A DNA stretch of 64,000 nt from Bacteroidia bacterium (GCA_040880525.1 JBBDIG010000021.1:62001-126000), one strand, 5' to 3'; positions 8,231-18,076 are shown, counted from the first letter of the stretch. The notes: generated from the letters alone by a model not told the origin. Program-made: numbers and translations.

Positions 8231-11200
8231 ATGAAGAGTAAAGGAGCCATTAAGTTTTTTGCCATAGCGTTAACGCTGGTTTGCCTGTTTCAGTTGTCGT
8301 TTACCCTTGTCAGTTATATCGAGGACCAAAAGGCTGAGAACTACGCAAATGGTGATAAAGAGAAAGAACGTGCTTATCTTGATTCAATAGCATACCAGGA
8401 GGTTTATAACCTGGGAATCAGGCAGTATACCTACCTTGAGTGCAAGGAGCGCTCGCTGAACCTGGGACTTGACTTACGTGGCGGAATGCACGTTACGCTC
8501 GAGGTTTCACTCAGCAGTTTGGTAAACCGCCTCGCGAATAATCCTTCCGACTCCACTTTTGTGCAGGCGCTGCGAAATGCAGAGAGAGATCGTGGCGAAG
8601 CAGAGGACGGCTTTATTTCGCTGTTTTATGAGAAATTGACAGAGCTGGATCCTGATGTGAAGCTTTCAAATTATTTTGCGACCAGCGATAATCAGGATCA
8701 TGTAACGTTCCAGTCGTCCAATCAGAATGTGATGGAATTTCTCCAGGAGCAAGCGGAAAGCGGGCTGGATAACACCTATAATATTCTTCAGACACGGATT
8801 GACCGTTTTGGCGTAACCCAACCCAACATTCAGCTACAGGAGAATACCGGTCGGATTGTTATTGAACTTCCCGGTGCTGATAATCCTGAACGGGTGAGAA
8901 AACTCTTGCAGGGTACAGCGAATCTTGAGTTCTGGGAAACCTATAAAAACCAGGAGTTCTCTCAATACCTGGTGGCGGCCAATGATGCCTTAGCTGATGA
9001 ACTGGAAATAACAGGCGATACAACTCAGACCGAGGCCGGGGAACGGATGGATGATTATTTCGACCAGCAGGAGGAGCCCGATACCGGCCTGGAAGCCAGA
9101 GCCGATACCATTGCAGCGCCTGATGATACCGGGGATATTGCAGCAGTGGATACCGACAATCTTTTGTCTGCTCTGGGGAGGGAGGATACGGCTGGAGACG
9201 ATACTTCAGAGCAACTTTCTGAAGCGGAAATGAGACAGCAAAATCCGCTGTTTGCGCTTCTCTATCCAAACATTACCCAGAACGATGAGGGCGCATTTGC
9301 CAATGAGGGACCTGTAATAGGATATGCGAGAGGAGCTGATACCGTGAAGATCAACGAAATGTTGAATTCGGATGCGGCCCGGGAAGTGCTGCCTCCGGAT
9401 GTCGTTTTCTTTTGGGAAGTAAAAGCCCTTCCTGAATCGGACAACAGTTTCGTATTGATCGCAGGACGTGCCGCTCCGGGTACCGGAGGCGCGGTACTGG
9501 ATGGGAAGGTGATCACCGATGCAGGGGTGGATATTGATCAAGCCGGCTCCCGCCAGATCCGTATGGTGATGAATAGCGAAGGTGCTGCGGAATGGAAGCG
9601 CGTAACAGCAGCTAACATAGGTAACGAAGTGGCAATTGTTCTGGATAACAAGGCTTATTCTTACCCTACGGTACAAGGAGAAATACCAAACGGAATTTCC
9701 ACGATTACCGGTGGTTTCAGTGCCCAGGAATCAGAAGACCTCGCGAATATCCTGAAATCAGGAAAGTTGCCTATTTCAGTGAATATCATTGAAGAGGCGA
9801 TCGTAGGGCCATCATTAGGAGAAGCATCTATTAATCAGGGAATGCTTTCTCTTTTGGTTGGTTTGCTCCTGGTACTGATATTTATGGGATTCTATTATCA
9901 CAAAAGCGGCCTGGTAGCTAATTTTACTTTGGTAGCTAACCTCTTCTTTATTTTAGGCGTGCTATCCTCTCTTGGTGCAGCACTTACGCTGCCAGGCATG
10001 GCCGGTATTGTTCTCACCATCGGTATGTCAGTGGATGCAAACGTTTTGATCTTTGAAAGAATCAGGGAAGAACTAAGAGCCGGCAAAGGAATGCGGCTCG
10101 CGGTTGCTGACGGATATAAGAATGCCTACTCTTCAATCATAGATGGAAACCTAACCACGTTGCTGACGGGGATTATCCTGCTCACCTTTGGAACCGGTCC
10201 TATCTATGGATTTGCTACGGTATTGGTCATTGGTATCCTCACTTCTTTCTTTAGTGCCGTATTTATCTCCCGTCTTATTTTCGACTGGATGCTGGATAAA
10301 GAAACGGTGATGAAGTTTGGAACCAAAGCCACGCTGCACGTCATGGAAAATCCCAACCTCAATATCCTGGAGAAAAGTCGTGTTGCATATATGGTTTCCG
10401 GGGTTGTCATTCTGCTGGGTCTCATCAGCATGTTTACCCGTGGATTTGATTTTGGAGTAGACTTCAGCGGAGGTTATTCTTACATCGTTGAATTTGAAGA
10501 ACCACAACAAACGGAGGAAATACGCTCCATGCTGGAGCCACATTTTGGGGGTGCCCCTGAGGTCAAAACGTTTGGTTCCTCCCGGGACTTTAAGATCACC
10601 ACATCTTATCTTATAAATGAGGATGCCGAAGGCACAGCCGCGCGGGTGGAATCCAGCCTCCAATCCGGACTGGAACAATTAAATGGGGGCTATGAAGTGC
10701 TGCGAAGTGAAAAGGTAGGGCCGACTATAGCCAGCGATATTAAAACTTCAGCCTTCTGGTCGGTGCTGTTCTCGCTGCTCGTTATTTTTCTCTACATATT
10801 TTTCCGCTTCCGAAGGTGGCAATATGGGCTGGGTGCCGTTGTAGCGGTGACGCATGATGTGCTCCTTATCCTTGGGCTCTTCTCGCTGCTCCACAATATT
10901 GTTCCATTCTCTCTCGAAGTTGATCAGGCCTTTATTGCTGCTATTCTCACAGTGGTCGGTTATTCAATTAACGATACAGTAATAGTGTTTGACCGGATAA
11001 GGGAAAACCTGGGACTGCACAAGCGCACTCCGCTGACTGAAAATATGAACAATGCACTCAATGCTACCCTTAGCCGTACAATGATCACATCCGGCACCAC
11101 TTTCCTGGTGGTACTGGTGCTGTTCCTTTTTGGCGGTGAAATTATACGCGGGTTCAGTTTTGCCCTCCTGATAGGTATTTTGGTAGGCACTTATTCCTCA

Positions 11201-11281
11201 CTCTTTATTGCTACACCTGTGGCGGCAAAATTCCACAGGATACAGATGGAAGCTGAGAAACAAAATAAAATGGCGCAATGA
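8231..11281 (+). CDS. secDF: Protein translocase subunit SecDF (SecD-SecF fusion)
   Basis: Inner-membrane partner of SecYEG that uses the proton gradient to pull exported proteins across. At 1016 residues it is the single-chain form usual in Bacteroidota. The SecD half has an N-terminal helix, the D1 signature 'LGLDLRGGMHVTLEV' (about 78), 'DRFGVTQPNIQ', an acidic low-complexity periplasmic insert at about 255-310, and helices at about 530-690 containing 'GMSVDANVLIFERIREEL'. The SecF half begins with a helix near 715 and 'FDFGVDFSGGYSYIVEF' (about 740). It ends with helices carrying 'VGYSINDTVIVFDRIREN'. The stop overlaps the start of the cyclophilin gene by 4 bp, so the two are co-translated. 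The acidic insert is larger than in textbook SecD. Confidence 0.97.
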   Translation: MKSKGAIKFFAIALTLVCLFQLSFTLVSYIEDQKAENYANGDKEKERAYLDSIAYQEVYNLGIRQYTYLECKERSLNLGLDLRGGMHVTLEVSLSSLVNRLANNPSDSTFVQALRNAERDRGEAEDGFISLFYEKLTELDPDVKLSNYFATSDNQDHVTFQSSNQNVMEFLQEQAESGLDNTYNILQTRIDRFGVTQPNIQLQENTGRIVIELPGADNPERVRKLLQGTANLEFWETYKNQEFSQYLVAANDALADELEITGDTTQTEAGERMDDYFDQQEEPDTGLEARADTIAAPDDTGDIAAVDTDNLLSALGREDTAGDDTSEQLSEAEMRQQNPLFALLYPNITQNDEGAFANEGPVIGYARGADTVKINEMLNSDAAREVLPPDVVFFWEVKALPESDNSFVLIAGRAAPGTGGAVLDGKVITDAGVDIDQAGSRQIRMVMNSEGAAEWKRVTAANIGNEVAIVLDNKAYSYPTVQGEIPNGISTITGGFSAQESEDLANILKSGKLPISVNIIEEAIVGPSLGEASINQGMLSLLVGLLLVLIFMGFYYHKSGLVANFTLVANLFFILGVLSSLGAALTLPGMAGIVLTIGMSVDANVLIFERIREELRAGKGMRLAVADGYKNAYSSIIDGNLTTLLTGIILLTFGTGPIYGFATVLVIGILTSFFSAVFISRLIFDWMLDKETVMKFGTKATLHVMENPNLNILEKSRVAYMVSGVVILLGLISMFTRGFDFGVDFSGGYSYIVEFEEPQQTEEIRSMLEPHFGGAPEVKTFGSSRDFKITTSYLINEDAEGTAARVESSLQSGLEQLNGGYEVLRSEKVGPTIASDIKTSAFWSVLFSLLVIFLYIFFRFRRWQYGLGAVVAVTHDVLLILGLFSLLHNIVPFSLEVDQAFIAAILTVVGYSINDTVIVFDRIRENLGLHKRTPLTENMNNALNATLSRTMITSGTTFLVVLVLFLFGGEIIRGFSFALLIGILVGTYSSLFIATPVAAKFHRIQMEAEKQNKMAQ

Positions 11282-11997
11282 TGAGGTATTTTCATTTTAC
11301 CTTATTGCTTTTAATGGCCCTGGCCGCCTGCTCCTCAACAGGAGACCGGCAAGCGGAAAACAACGGGGATACCAGCACTTCAAATAAAGAATTGAATGCT
11401 GCCCAGGATTCAGAACCAGTAAATTCCACAGAAACAATGGCTCAACAGGAACCTAAGGATAGTATGGAAGTAGTGAAGATCAGTACCCGGCTGGGAGATA
11501 TTTACATGACGCTTTTTGATGAAACTCCAAAACACCGGGATAATTTTTTGAAGCTGGCCCGTGAAGGATTTTATAACGGCACCACCTTTCACAGAGTAAT
11601 TGACCGGTTTATGGTGCAGGGAGGTGATCCTAACAGCAAGGACGATAACCCGGCAAATGACGGGCAAGGCGGACCTGGTTATACGATCCCGGCTGAGATA
11701 CAGCCTGAATTCAGCCATAAGCATGGAATGGTGGCAGCAGCACGCCAGGCCGACCAGGTGAATCCCAGGCGGGAGAGCAGCGGATCGCAGTTTTATATTG
11801 TGGAAAATGCCCAGGGAACTCCCCACCTGGATGGGGCATACACAATTTTTGGAAAGGTGATAAAGGGCATGGAGGTAGTGGAGCTTATTGCAGAACAACC
11901 CGCAGGTCCCAACAACCGGCCCATCGAAGATATTCCCATGCAGGTGGAAATAAAAAAGTACTCAGCCAGTGAATATCAGGAAAAATTTGGCGACTGA
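11278..11997 (+). CDS. Cyclophilin-type peptidyl-prolyl isomerase, lipoprotein
   Basis: Catalyses cis-trans isomerisation at proline in envelope proteins. The N-terminus is a lipoprotein signal with lipobox 'ALAACS' (Cys18), so the enzyme should be anchored in a membrane facing the periplasm. After a low-complexity spacer rich in N, S and E, the cyclophilin fold follows: 'TRLGDIYMTLFDETPKHRDN', 'GTTFHRVIDRFMVQGGDP' (the active-site phenylalanine/arginine segment), 'SSGSQFYIV' and 'LDGAYTIFGKVIKGMEVV'. It starts in an ATGA overlap with secDF, which suits a role in folding freshly exported proteins. Length is typical of the family plus its spacer. Confidence 0.93.
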   Translation: MMRYFHFTLLLLMALAACSSTGDRQAENNGDTSTSNKELNAAQDSEPVNSTETMAQQEPKDSMEVVKISTRLGDIYMTLFDETPKHRDNFLKLAREGFYNGTTFHRVIDRFMVQGGDPNSKDDNPANDGQGGPGYTIPAEIQPEFSHKHGMVAAARQADQVNPRRESSGSQFYIVENAQGTPHLDGAYTIFGKVIKGMEVVELIAEQPAGPNNRPIEDIPMQVEIKKYSASEYQEKFGD

Positions 11998-12012
11998 TTT
12001 CCGCAAATTCCG

Positions 12013-12087
12013 GGGATATTAGCTCAGTTGGTTTAGAGCACTGCCTTGACAGGGCAGGGGTCACTGGTTCGAATCCAGTATATCCCA
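12013..12087 (+). tRNA. tRNA-Val (anticodon GAC)
   Basis: A cloverleaf can be drawn by eye. Acceptor arms GGGATAT (12013-12019) and ATATCCC (12080-12086) pair fully, with discriminator A at 12087. The D-arm lies in 'gctcagttggtttagagc'. The anticodon arm CTGCC-TTGACAG-GGCAG places GAC at the centre, and the T-arm is 'actggttcgaatccagt'. The CCA end is not encoded in full (A then CAT). It follows the cyclophilin gene by 15 bp. Confidence 0.97.
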
Positions 12088-12099
12088 CATTCTGAGAGA

Positions 12100-12137
12100 G
12101 CCCTTGCAGCTTATAATTTACTGCAGGGGCTTTTTTT
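12100..12137 (+). terminator. Intrinsic terminator after tRNA-Val
   Basis: Ten-base arms GCCCTTGCAG (12100-12109) and CTGCAGGGGC (12121-12130), with one G-T wobble, close an 11-nt loop and are followed by seven Ts. It would end the secDF-cyclophilin-tRNA transcript. Confidence 0.9.
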
Positions 12138-12360
12138 ATTTGGGAATTAAGCAATTGATTCAGATGTTTTTCAAAATTCAGCAGCTATAATTTATATAGT
12201 GTTAATATTCAAATTTTAGAATAGCAGAAATTGAATGTTAAAAATAAGTATCCTGTCAGGTTTTTCGCTGAATAAATAATATCAGGTAGCTGATTCAATT
12301 AAATCTTAGTTCTGCTTTGTGCCTTGGAGTCTTTGTGACAATATACTCAGGGTTAATTTA

Positions 12361-13923
12361 TTATTTTTTATTCCCTGGTTTTCGTTTTAAAATAAACACC
12401 GGTTTGCCCTGGCGATCATTGTTAAAATAGTGATCCTCTACCACTTCTCTGTTTTCGAATGGAGTGTCTGAGACGGAAAGCTGGATTATATCAAACTGAT
12501 CCAGATCCAGATTTTCATACCAGAATTGCTTTGCCGTGGCATCAGCGTGCATAATGGAAGTGTTGCGCAAAATAACAAAGTCAGCATTGAGACCTTCGTT
12601 GATATCCTCACCTGAAAGTGCCCCTATGATTCTAAGATCAGTATAAAACTTTAAAGGTAAATCGCCATAGGTTATTGCGACTTTATCTCCGGGCAATGCC
12701 TGATTTTCAAAGTAGGTGATGATTGCGGTAACCGGGCCGGTCAGTTGTTTTGTAGTGATCTCTCTGAAAAATTTATCCAGGGGCGCAGAAAAAATCAGCC
12801 AGGCTGCAAACGAGTACGGGATGAGGAGATGCATCTTCTCTGAAAGGGAAAATATCCAACCCAGGTAAAGCAAGGTAATGGGGAGCAGCGGAGCCAAATA
12901 CCGAAAATAAAAAGCATTTGAAAGCAGAGAAAAAATTGAAATATAAACTATGATTAGGATCCAGTATAGTGCAGCTTCTTTCGAAATAAAAAGTTTTTGC
13001 AATACATGTTGCCAGCTTTTATTTTCATGGTTCTTTTGATTCCGGTGAATTAACATCAAAAGGCCTGTTACGGCAATAAACGGCCATAAAGAAAAAATAC
13101 CATTGATGAACTCTACTGTGTATTCTTTTAATAAGGAAAGAACATTTGTAATGGAAATAATATTCGAAACTTCATTAAAATACGGATTGTCAAAAAACCA
13201 TATAAAAAACGGAACATTGAACAACGCCACTCCTGCCATGCATAAAACCGGTTTCCAGGCTTGCCGTCTCTGGAAGATGAGCGCATGGATACTAAGGGCG
13301 GCAACGAGTGCAGCAGCAGAGATATAATGTGTATGGATAAGAAATAATGTTGCGAAGCTGAGATGCAGCCACCAACGCTTTTCACCCTTCATCCAACTGG
13401 CATAGCCCAGTACCAGCCAGAGTGAAAAAGCCATGGCCGGTGCATAGTAACGCGCCTGCCGGCTCAGCAGCAGATAAGCGACAGAAAAGGCCAACATAAA
13501 TACGGAAATTGTGGCTGCATTGCGATTATTCCAAAGCTTGTGGGACAAAAGGTAAAGCAGCAATAAAGAAAGCAAAGAGCAAAGCGCGAAGGGCAACCGG
13601 GCCGTGTAGGTAGAAACCCCGAATACGGCAAACGAGCCGGCAGTAAAATAAAACTGCAACCATGGATGCAGCTTCCATTCTCCGTTGGCGCCCAGTTCCT
13701 TGCCCTGAAGCTGGCTATAGGAATGGGGGCCCGATTTGCCGTAAGGAATTCCCCGCTCCAGAATGGTCTGCCCCACCAACGCAGTTTCTGCTTCGTCCTG
13801 CCAGAGGATTTGGTTATCAAGATTATAAAAAAGATTGAAAGCGAGTAAAAACATCAAAATCAAGAAGGGCAGGTGCCGCTTAACGCTTTCTTTTAATCGA
13901 ATCATATTGAGGATTTTAGACAA
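12361..13923 (-). CDS. GT39/ArnT-like membrane glycosyltransferase
   Basis: A polytopic membrane protein of 520 residues with about ten hydrophobic helices, a GT-C fold pattern. The first loop holds 'LWQDEAETALVGQTILERG', where the acidic pair after the first helix is the hallmark of dolichyl/undecaprenyl-phosphate-sugar transferases (PMT, ArnT). 'HPWLQFYFTAGSFAVFG' and 'RLPFALCSLLSLL' match the next helices of that family. A soluble C-terminal part of about 120 residues follows. It would move a sugar from a lipid carrier to an acceptor on the periplasmic face; the sugar and acceptor are unknown. It stands alone, convergent with the tRNA transcript, with no nearby polysaccharide genes. Confidence 0.8.
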   Translation of the reverse strand: MSKILNMIRLKESVKRHLPFLILMFLLAFNLFYNLDNQILWQDEAETALVGQTILERGIPYGKSGPHSYSQLQGKELGANGEWKLHPWLQFYFTAGSFAVFGVSTYTARLPFALCSLLSLLLLYLLSHKLWNNRNAATISVFMLAFSVAYLLLSRQARYYAPAMAFSLWLVLGYASWMKGEKRWWLHLSFATLFLIHTHYISAAALVAALSIHALIFQRRQAWKPVLCMAGVALFNVPFFIWFFDNPYFNEVSNIISITNVLSLLKEYTVEFINGIFSLWPFIAVTGLLMLIHRNQKNHENKSWQHVLQKLFISKEAALYWILIIVYISIFSLLSNAFYFRYLAPLLPITLLYLGWIFSLSEKMHLLIPYSFAAWLIFSAPLDKFFREITTKQLTGPVTAIITYFENQALPGDKVAITYGDLPLKFYTDLRIIGALSGEDINEGLNADFVILRNTSIMHADATAKQFWYENLDLDQFDIIQLSVSDTPFENREVVEDHYFNNDRQGKPVFILKRKPGNKK

Positions 13924-14563
13924 CCAAATCTTTTGATTGAACCTGATGTTATAGGTTTAAAATAGATTCGCAAATTATTAAAATAATGGATCCTGAAGCT
14001 GTGCAGGAAGCTGATATGGAGAGGGGCATTAAGTTCCCTTTCCCAACCAAGCTGAGCTGAATCCCGGATTCTCTGCCGGCAGTGATAGTCGAAAAAGTAA
14101 TAGGAAATAGATTCACCTGTTCTGGTGTAAGATTTCAGTAAATATGATGGCAGATTTTTTTTAACAGTGCTAATTTCTTTAAACGGATGTCAGGAACAAT
14201 TGAGATTGATACCGGCCTCCAACAACCGTTAAGCAGAAGATGATCTGGTCATTTTGAATTTTGTTTCCTGATTTCCACCACCCACGCGAAGGCAAACCCT
14301 CTGAGCACCGTCCATGAGCACCTCATTAATAACCTGAATTTCGGCTCACCTGGAACGATATGCAACATTTCTGACATCTGCATTCAGCGGCTGGAGTTAA
14401 ATTGCCGTTGCTCAGGATAAAATACATCTTTGCTCTTTGTTTTTAAACTATTGCCCTAACGTGAAAAATACAACCGATAACAGTAAGTGTGAGTACCTTC
14501 AGGACGATTTGATCCTAACAGAGACGCGATTTATGCCAATCATAAAATACATCTTTTGACAGA
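13924..14563 (+). other. 640-bp intergenic region with a 15-bp direct repeat
   Basis: No convincing coding frame on either strand. It holds two copies of ATAAAATACATCTTT (14417-14431 and 14542-14556). The second lies 8 bp before the ATG of the PKD-like protein. The two copies may be promoter-proximal elements, but AT richness makes chance possible. Confidence 0.5.
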
Positions 14564-17101
14564 ATGATAACCGGATTACATAGCATCATTTGCCGGCTTG
14601 CCACGCTAATCTGTTTTGCGTTGTTCCTGTTCTCGGACCTGGATGTTTATGCTCAGGGCTGCGGTAGTTCCACACCGGTGTTGCTTGTGGATCTTCGTGG
14701 AAACCCTGACGGAGTTTGGGTCAGCGCACCAATAAGTCGTTCAGGGTATTGTTGCGGAGTAGGCGGCAACAACCGCTGCATCAAGTTCTTTGTGCAGTTA
14801 GATAGCATGGCCGGGGGAGTAATACTGGATATTGCAGGAGGCTCAGGCTCTACATATTATAGCTTGGGCTGCAGCACTTCCACTACTGTGGGCACCATGA
14901 ATTGCATAAGCCAGGGCGGGCTGCACGAGCTTACTGTTTGTAAACCCGGAGGTAATGCCCAGACATATATCATTACCTCTATATCAAGGCCGCATGCCGT
15001 TACACCTGTTTATCTTACGCCTACCTGCGTTGCGGAGCTCAATACTGAGGGGCTGGTGACAAGTTCCATAAACTGGGATGCAGTAGGGAACCCTGCCTTC
15101 AACAACAACCTTAGCTGTACAACGGGATGTAACACCTCTTACATGACCTATTCCCAAAACTTGCCGGATACTGTAATTTATGAAATTTGCGGTAATTCTA
15201 CATCCCCATGTCTTCCCGGCATTTATTGCGATACAATGGTTGTGGTGATGCTTGAAGCCAATGCCGGAAATGACACTACCATATGTGAATCATCCAACTA
15301 CGTCAATTTGAATGGTTCTATCCGCGGACCCTCCAACGGAAAATGGCTGAATGGAACCGGAAGATTTCATCCTAATGACAGTGCTTTGGATGCTACATAC
15401 ATTCCATCTAAGGCAGAGGTTACTGCGGGGTTTGTGGACCTGGTATTGAAAACCGACAGTCTGGGCGAAGAATGTGGCGCCCATTACGATACCGTACATA
15501 TCACAATAGTCCAGGCTCCGGAGCCAATCGTAACGGGCAGTGATCTAGTTTGTGAAAATGAGGATAGTGTGGTTTACTCTACACAGAATGTACCCGGTTA
15601 TTCTTATGAGTGGACTGTTTTGGGAGGCAACATCACCTCCGGCCAAAACACCTCTGAAATTGCAGTAGAATGGGGAGATGAAGGAGCCGGTTTCGTGTAT
15701 GTGACCGTAATTAACTCCGGGGGATGTTCGGCTGTTGCAAGTATTTCCCCTTTGGTCCACTACGATTTTAATTTTGCCGAATTGGGTGCAGCAACGAATG
15801 GCCCCGATGCAACTAATGTGAATCCTGATGCAGGTGGAACCGGAATAGGTGCGACTGTACTGGATAATTGCGGAGCAGGTACCGGCTTAGATATAACAGT
15901 AAACGGAAACATTTTTAACTATGGCAGGCTGGCCATGTTCTTCCGTTTTCAACGCGATGAATCGAATGCCGATTTCTTTGAAAGAGGAGCTTTCAAATTC
16001 AATATCGCTGGAAATCTAATGGTGGAGATGGAAGTAATTGACACCAATGGCAATACAACTTCCACAGGCCCGATAAATACAGGCTATAATGTGCCGGTTG
16101 ATGACGTTTTTCGTAATTATGCCATGCTTTACGACTCAGCCAGTGGCGAAGTAACGTTGTACGTAGATGACGCTGAGATGTGGACACATAATTTAGGCAG
16201 GAACAAATCGCTCAATTGGTCCTCGGCCGGGGACGGCATTATTGGGGGATTTATGGATGGTGATTGTAGCAAGAAAGCGTTTATTGACTTTGCCAATATC
16301 TCGTTGCCGGTTACCATAAAAAAGACCCCGGATCCCTCCACTATAGTCGGAGGCCCCAGCAACATTTGCGAGCGCAGCGGTAATTATTTTTATCATGTAC
16401 CTTATACTTCAGGACACACCTACAATTGGTCTGTTTCAGGAGGTTCAATCATTTCTGGCGCCAATACCGATTCTGCACTCGTATATTGGGCAGATGTTGA
16501 TACAGGCGTGATTACCATTACTGAAACATCGGTTTCTGGTTGCAGTGTCAGCTCCAACAAGAAGGTACCACTTATACGCAGGCCTGTTCCTGAAGTTAAT
16601 GGCCCTGATTCAGTTTGTAAAAACAGCCCGGGTATTTTTTACAATGCCACTTCCACGAGCAATAACTATAACTGGTCTGTAACCGGTGGAACCATTGTAC
16701 ATCAGAGCAGCAACAATATTACGGTGGATTGGGGAGCAGGTGATACCGGGATTATTACTTTAACTGAAATGAACAACCACTGTGACAGTACCATCAATTT
16801 TTTAGTAATTATAAATCCAGTACCTGATCCTGATATCATTGGAGATACGATAATTTGTATTAACAATTCAGGAAATGTCTACTCAACCCCTGTTACTGTC
16901 GGCAGCACTTATTCATGGAGTATATCAGGAGGTAATTTTATCTCCGGGAATACTGGCCCTAGCGTCAATGCAAATTGGACAGCAGTTGGGGCGAATACAA
17001 TCAGCCTAACGGAAACCGTCACGCAAACCGGGTGCAGCCACACTACCGTCCTCAATGTCACTGTCCATCCTGCTGTTTCCACATCTGATATTAAATACTA
17101 A
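14564..17101 (+). CDS. Large secreted PKD-like repeat protein, C-terminally truncated
   Basis: Signal peptide ('LICFALFLFSDLDVYAQ'), then a Cys-rich N-terminal region of about 180 residues. Next comes a Bacteroidota adhesin-type module starting 'AGNDTTICESSNYV', one PKD-like module ('YSYEWTVLGGNITSGQN'), a LamG/concanavalin-like stretch at about 402-580 ('RLAMFFRFQRDE', 'YAMLYDSASGEVTLYVDD'), and three further PKD-like modules, each with a 'Y.WSV.GG.I' core. Such proteins are normally carried to the surface by T9SS through a C-terminal sorting domain. Here the chain stops at 'VHPAVSTSDIKY' just after the last module with no sorting domain, and a dead pepE fragment begins 9 bp later. It is therefore probably a truncated adhesin that may no longer be anchored. 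Confidence 0.8.
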   Translation: MITGLHSIICRLATLICFALFLFSDLDVYAQGCGSSTPVLLVDLRGNPDGVWVSAPISRSGYCCGVGGNNRCIKFFVQLDSMAGGVILDIAGGSGSTYYSLGCSTSTTVGTMNCISQGGLHELTVCKPGGNAQTYIITSISRPHAVTPVYLTPTCVAELNTEGLVTSSINWDAVGNPAFNNNLSCTTGCNTSYMTYSQNLPDTVIYEICGNSTSPCLPGIYCDTMVVVMLEANAGNDTTICESSNYVNLNGSIRGPSNGKWLNGTGRFHPNDSALDATYIPSKAEVTAGFVDLVLKTDSLGEECGAHYDTVHITIVQAPEPIVTGSDLVCENEDSVVYSTQNVPGYSYEWTVLGGNITSGQNTSEIAVEWGDEGAGFVYVTVINSGGCSAVASISPLVHYDFNFAELGAATNGPDATNVNPDAGGTGIGATVLDNCGAGTGLDITVNGNIFNYGRLAMFFRFQRDESNADFFERGAFKFNIAGNLMVEMEVIDTNGNTTSTGPINTGYNVPVDDVFRNYAMLYDSASGEVTLYVDDAEMWTHNLGRNKSLNWSSAGDGIIGGFMDGDCSKKAFIDFANISLPVTIKKTPDPSTIVGGPSNICERSGNYFYHVPYTSGHTYNWSVSGGSIISGANTDSALVYWADVDTGVITITETSVSGCSVSSNKKVPLIRRPVPEVNGPDSVCKNSPGIFYNATSTSNNYNWSVTGGTIVHQSSNNITVDWGAGDTGIITLTEMNNHCDSTINFLVIINPVPDPDIIGDTIICINNSGNVYSTPVTVGSTYSWSISGGNFISGNTGPSVNANWTAVGANTISLTETVTQTGCSHTTVLNVTVHPAVSTSDIKY

Positions 17102-17109
17102 CCTCTTAA

Positions 17110-17346
17110 AGTACAACCATTCGCCTCCTTCTTCTCAGCAATTCCACCAATCCGGGGGAGGACTACCTGGGTTGGCCACAACATCACCTTTCAACATTTC
17201 TTGGCAATTCGGTCAGGAAGATCCTCTTCATTCCGTATGCCGGGGTCACATTAAATTGGGATGACTACACCAGCCGGGTAGCTGCCGCATTTGGTTCGGC
17301 AGGCGGTGATGCGGTAGAAGGCATCCATTCCTGCGATAGCAACTAA
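17110..17346 (+). pseudogene. pepE: N-terminal fragment of peptidase E (alpha-aspartyl dipeptidase)
   Basis: Translating this frame gives 'RLLLLSNSTNPGEDYLGWPQ', then 'KILFIPYAGVTLNWDDYTSR' and 'AVEGIHSCDSN' before a TAA at 17344. The order and wording match the first 75 or so residues of PepE (family S51), where the PYAGVT..WDEYT segment and the following IH are conserved. The natural start appears to have become ATT (17119-17121), and everything holding the catalytic Ser-His-Glu is missing. It is a non-functional relic abutting the truncated surface-protein gene. From 17347 to 17411 I see nothing. Confidence 0.85.
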
Positions 17347-17411
17347 GCCCATGACCTTGTATATAGCATTTCACGCAATACGCAATAATCTTTATTAGTC
17401 ATTGGTTTTCT

Positions 17412-18062
17412 TTAATATGCTTCCACTTTGAATTGTTCAAGATGTTGAAGACGATTATTCAGAGAAACAAGCTCTTCAATTAATTTGGCTCTTTGTTGTC
17501 CGAGCACTTCTGAGTTTTTAAGTTTCACTGCCGTTCCAGCCATGCAAACCATTATCATTCCTTTGCCATCGCCCAATTCTGAATAGTCAATATCGGTCGC
17601 TATCACAGCATTTCCGCCAGCATCTAAGGTTAGTTTTCTAAGTTGAGCAAAACACATATTTTCCCCGGCTTTTAATTTTTTGTTATGCCTTCCTGATTGG
17701 GCGCCAAATAAGTCAGTAAAGGAAGATGTAAATTCAGAAATAACACCGGTACCGGTGGTTGATTGTCCGGTTACCATATCCAAAATGTTGTAATCCCAGT
17801 TCAAAGGAGAGTGCGTTGAAATAACCGGAATAGCTGAAATCATATCCTGAAGTTTATTTGTGATTCTGCTTTTTTCGTCAATCAGCTTTGATTTGTATTT
17901 ATCATATAATTCTTTCCCGCACTTGTTGCAGTAGTTACCAGATTTTTGATCGTGGTACTCGTTAATAATTTTTGCCTTGTCAGCACTCAATAATTTAGTG
18001 TTTGACATAAGTCCGGTTTTTAACTCGGCTCTGCAGTTTGGACAGCTTGTTATTTCACTCAT
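17412..18062 (-). CDS. YbjQ-family protein with N-terminal zinc-ribbon-like Cys pairs
   Basis: 216 residues. The N-terminus carries two CxxC pairs, 'CPNC' and 'CNKC', about 38 residues apart, likely one zinc site. A helical linker leads to a YbjQ (UPF0145) domain: 'YNILDMVTGQSTTGTGVISE', 'FAQLRKLTLDAGGNAVIATD' and 'MIMVCMAGTAV'. A charged coiled-coil tail closes the protein. YbjQ domains form ring-shaped pentamers; the 'heavy-metal-binding' label of the family is not firmly tied to a function. No signal peptide, so cytosolic. It lies 14 bp downstream of the peroxidase gene on the same strand and may be co-transcribed, though a functional link is not evident. Confidence 0.8.
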   Translation of the reverse strand: MSEITSCPNCRAELKTGLMSNTKLLSADKAKIINEYHDQKSGNYCNKCGKELYDKYKSKLIDEKSRITNKLQDMISAIPVISTHSPLNWDYNILDMVTGQSTTGTGVISEFTSSFTDLFGAQSGRHNKKLKAGENMCFAQLRKLTLDAGGNAVIATDIDYSELGDGKGMIMVCMAGTAVKLKNSEVLGQQRAKLIEELVSLNNRLQHLEQFKVEAY

Positions 18063-18076
18063 TTGATTCTGTTTTT

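Noticed and set aside
11885-12154. 89-residue minus-strand ORF containing 'VGYTGFEPVTPALSRQCSKP'
   Set aside because: This is the antisense translation of tRNA-Val, a well-known false protein that recurs in databases.
17055-17264. 69-residue ORF overlapping the end of the PKD-like gene
   Set aside because: Out of frame with both the adhesin and the pepE fragment; the latter explains this stretch better.
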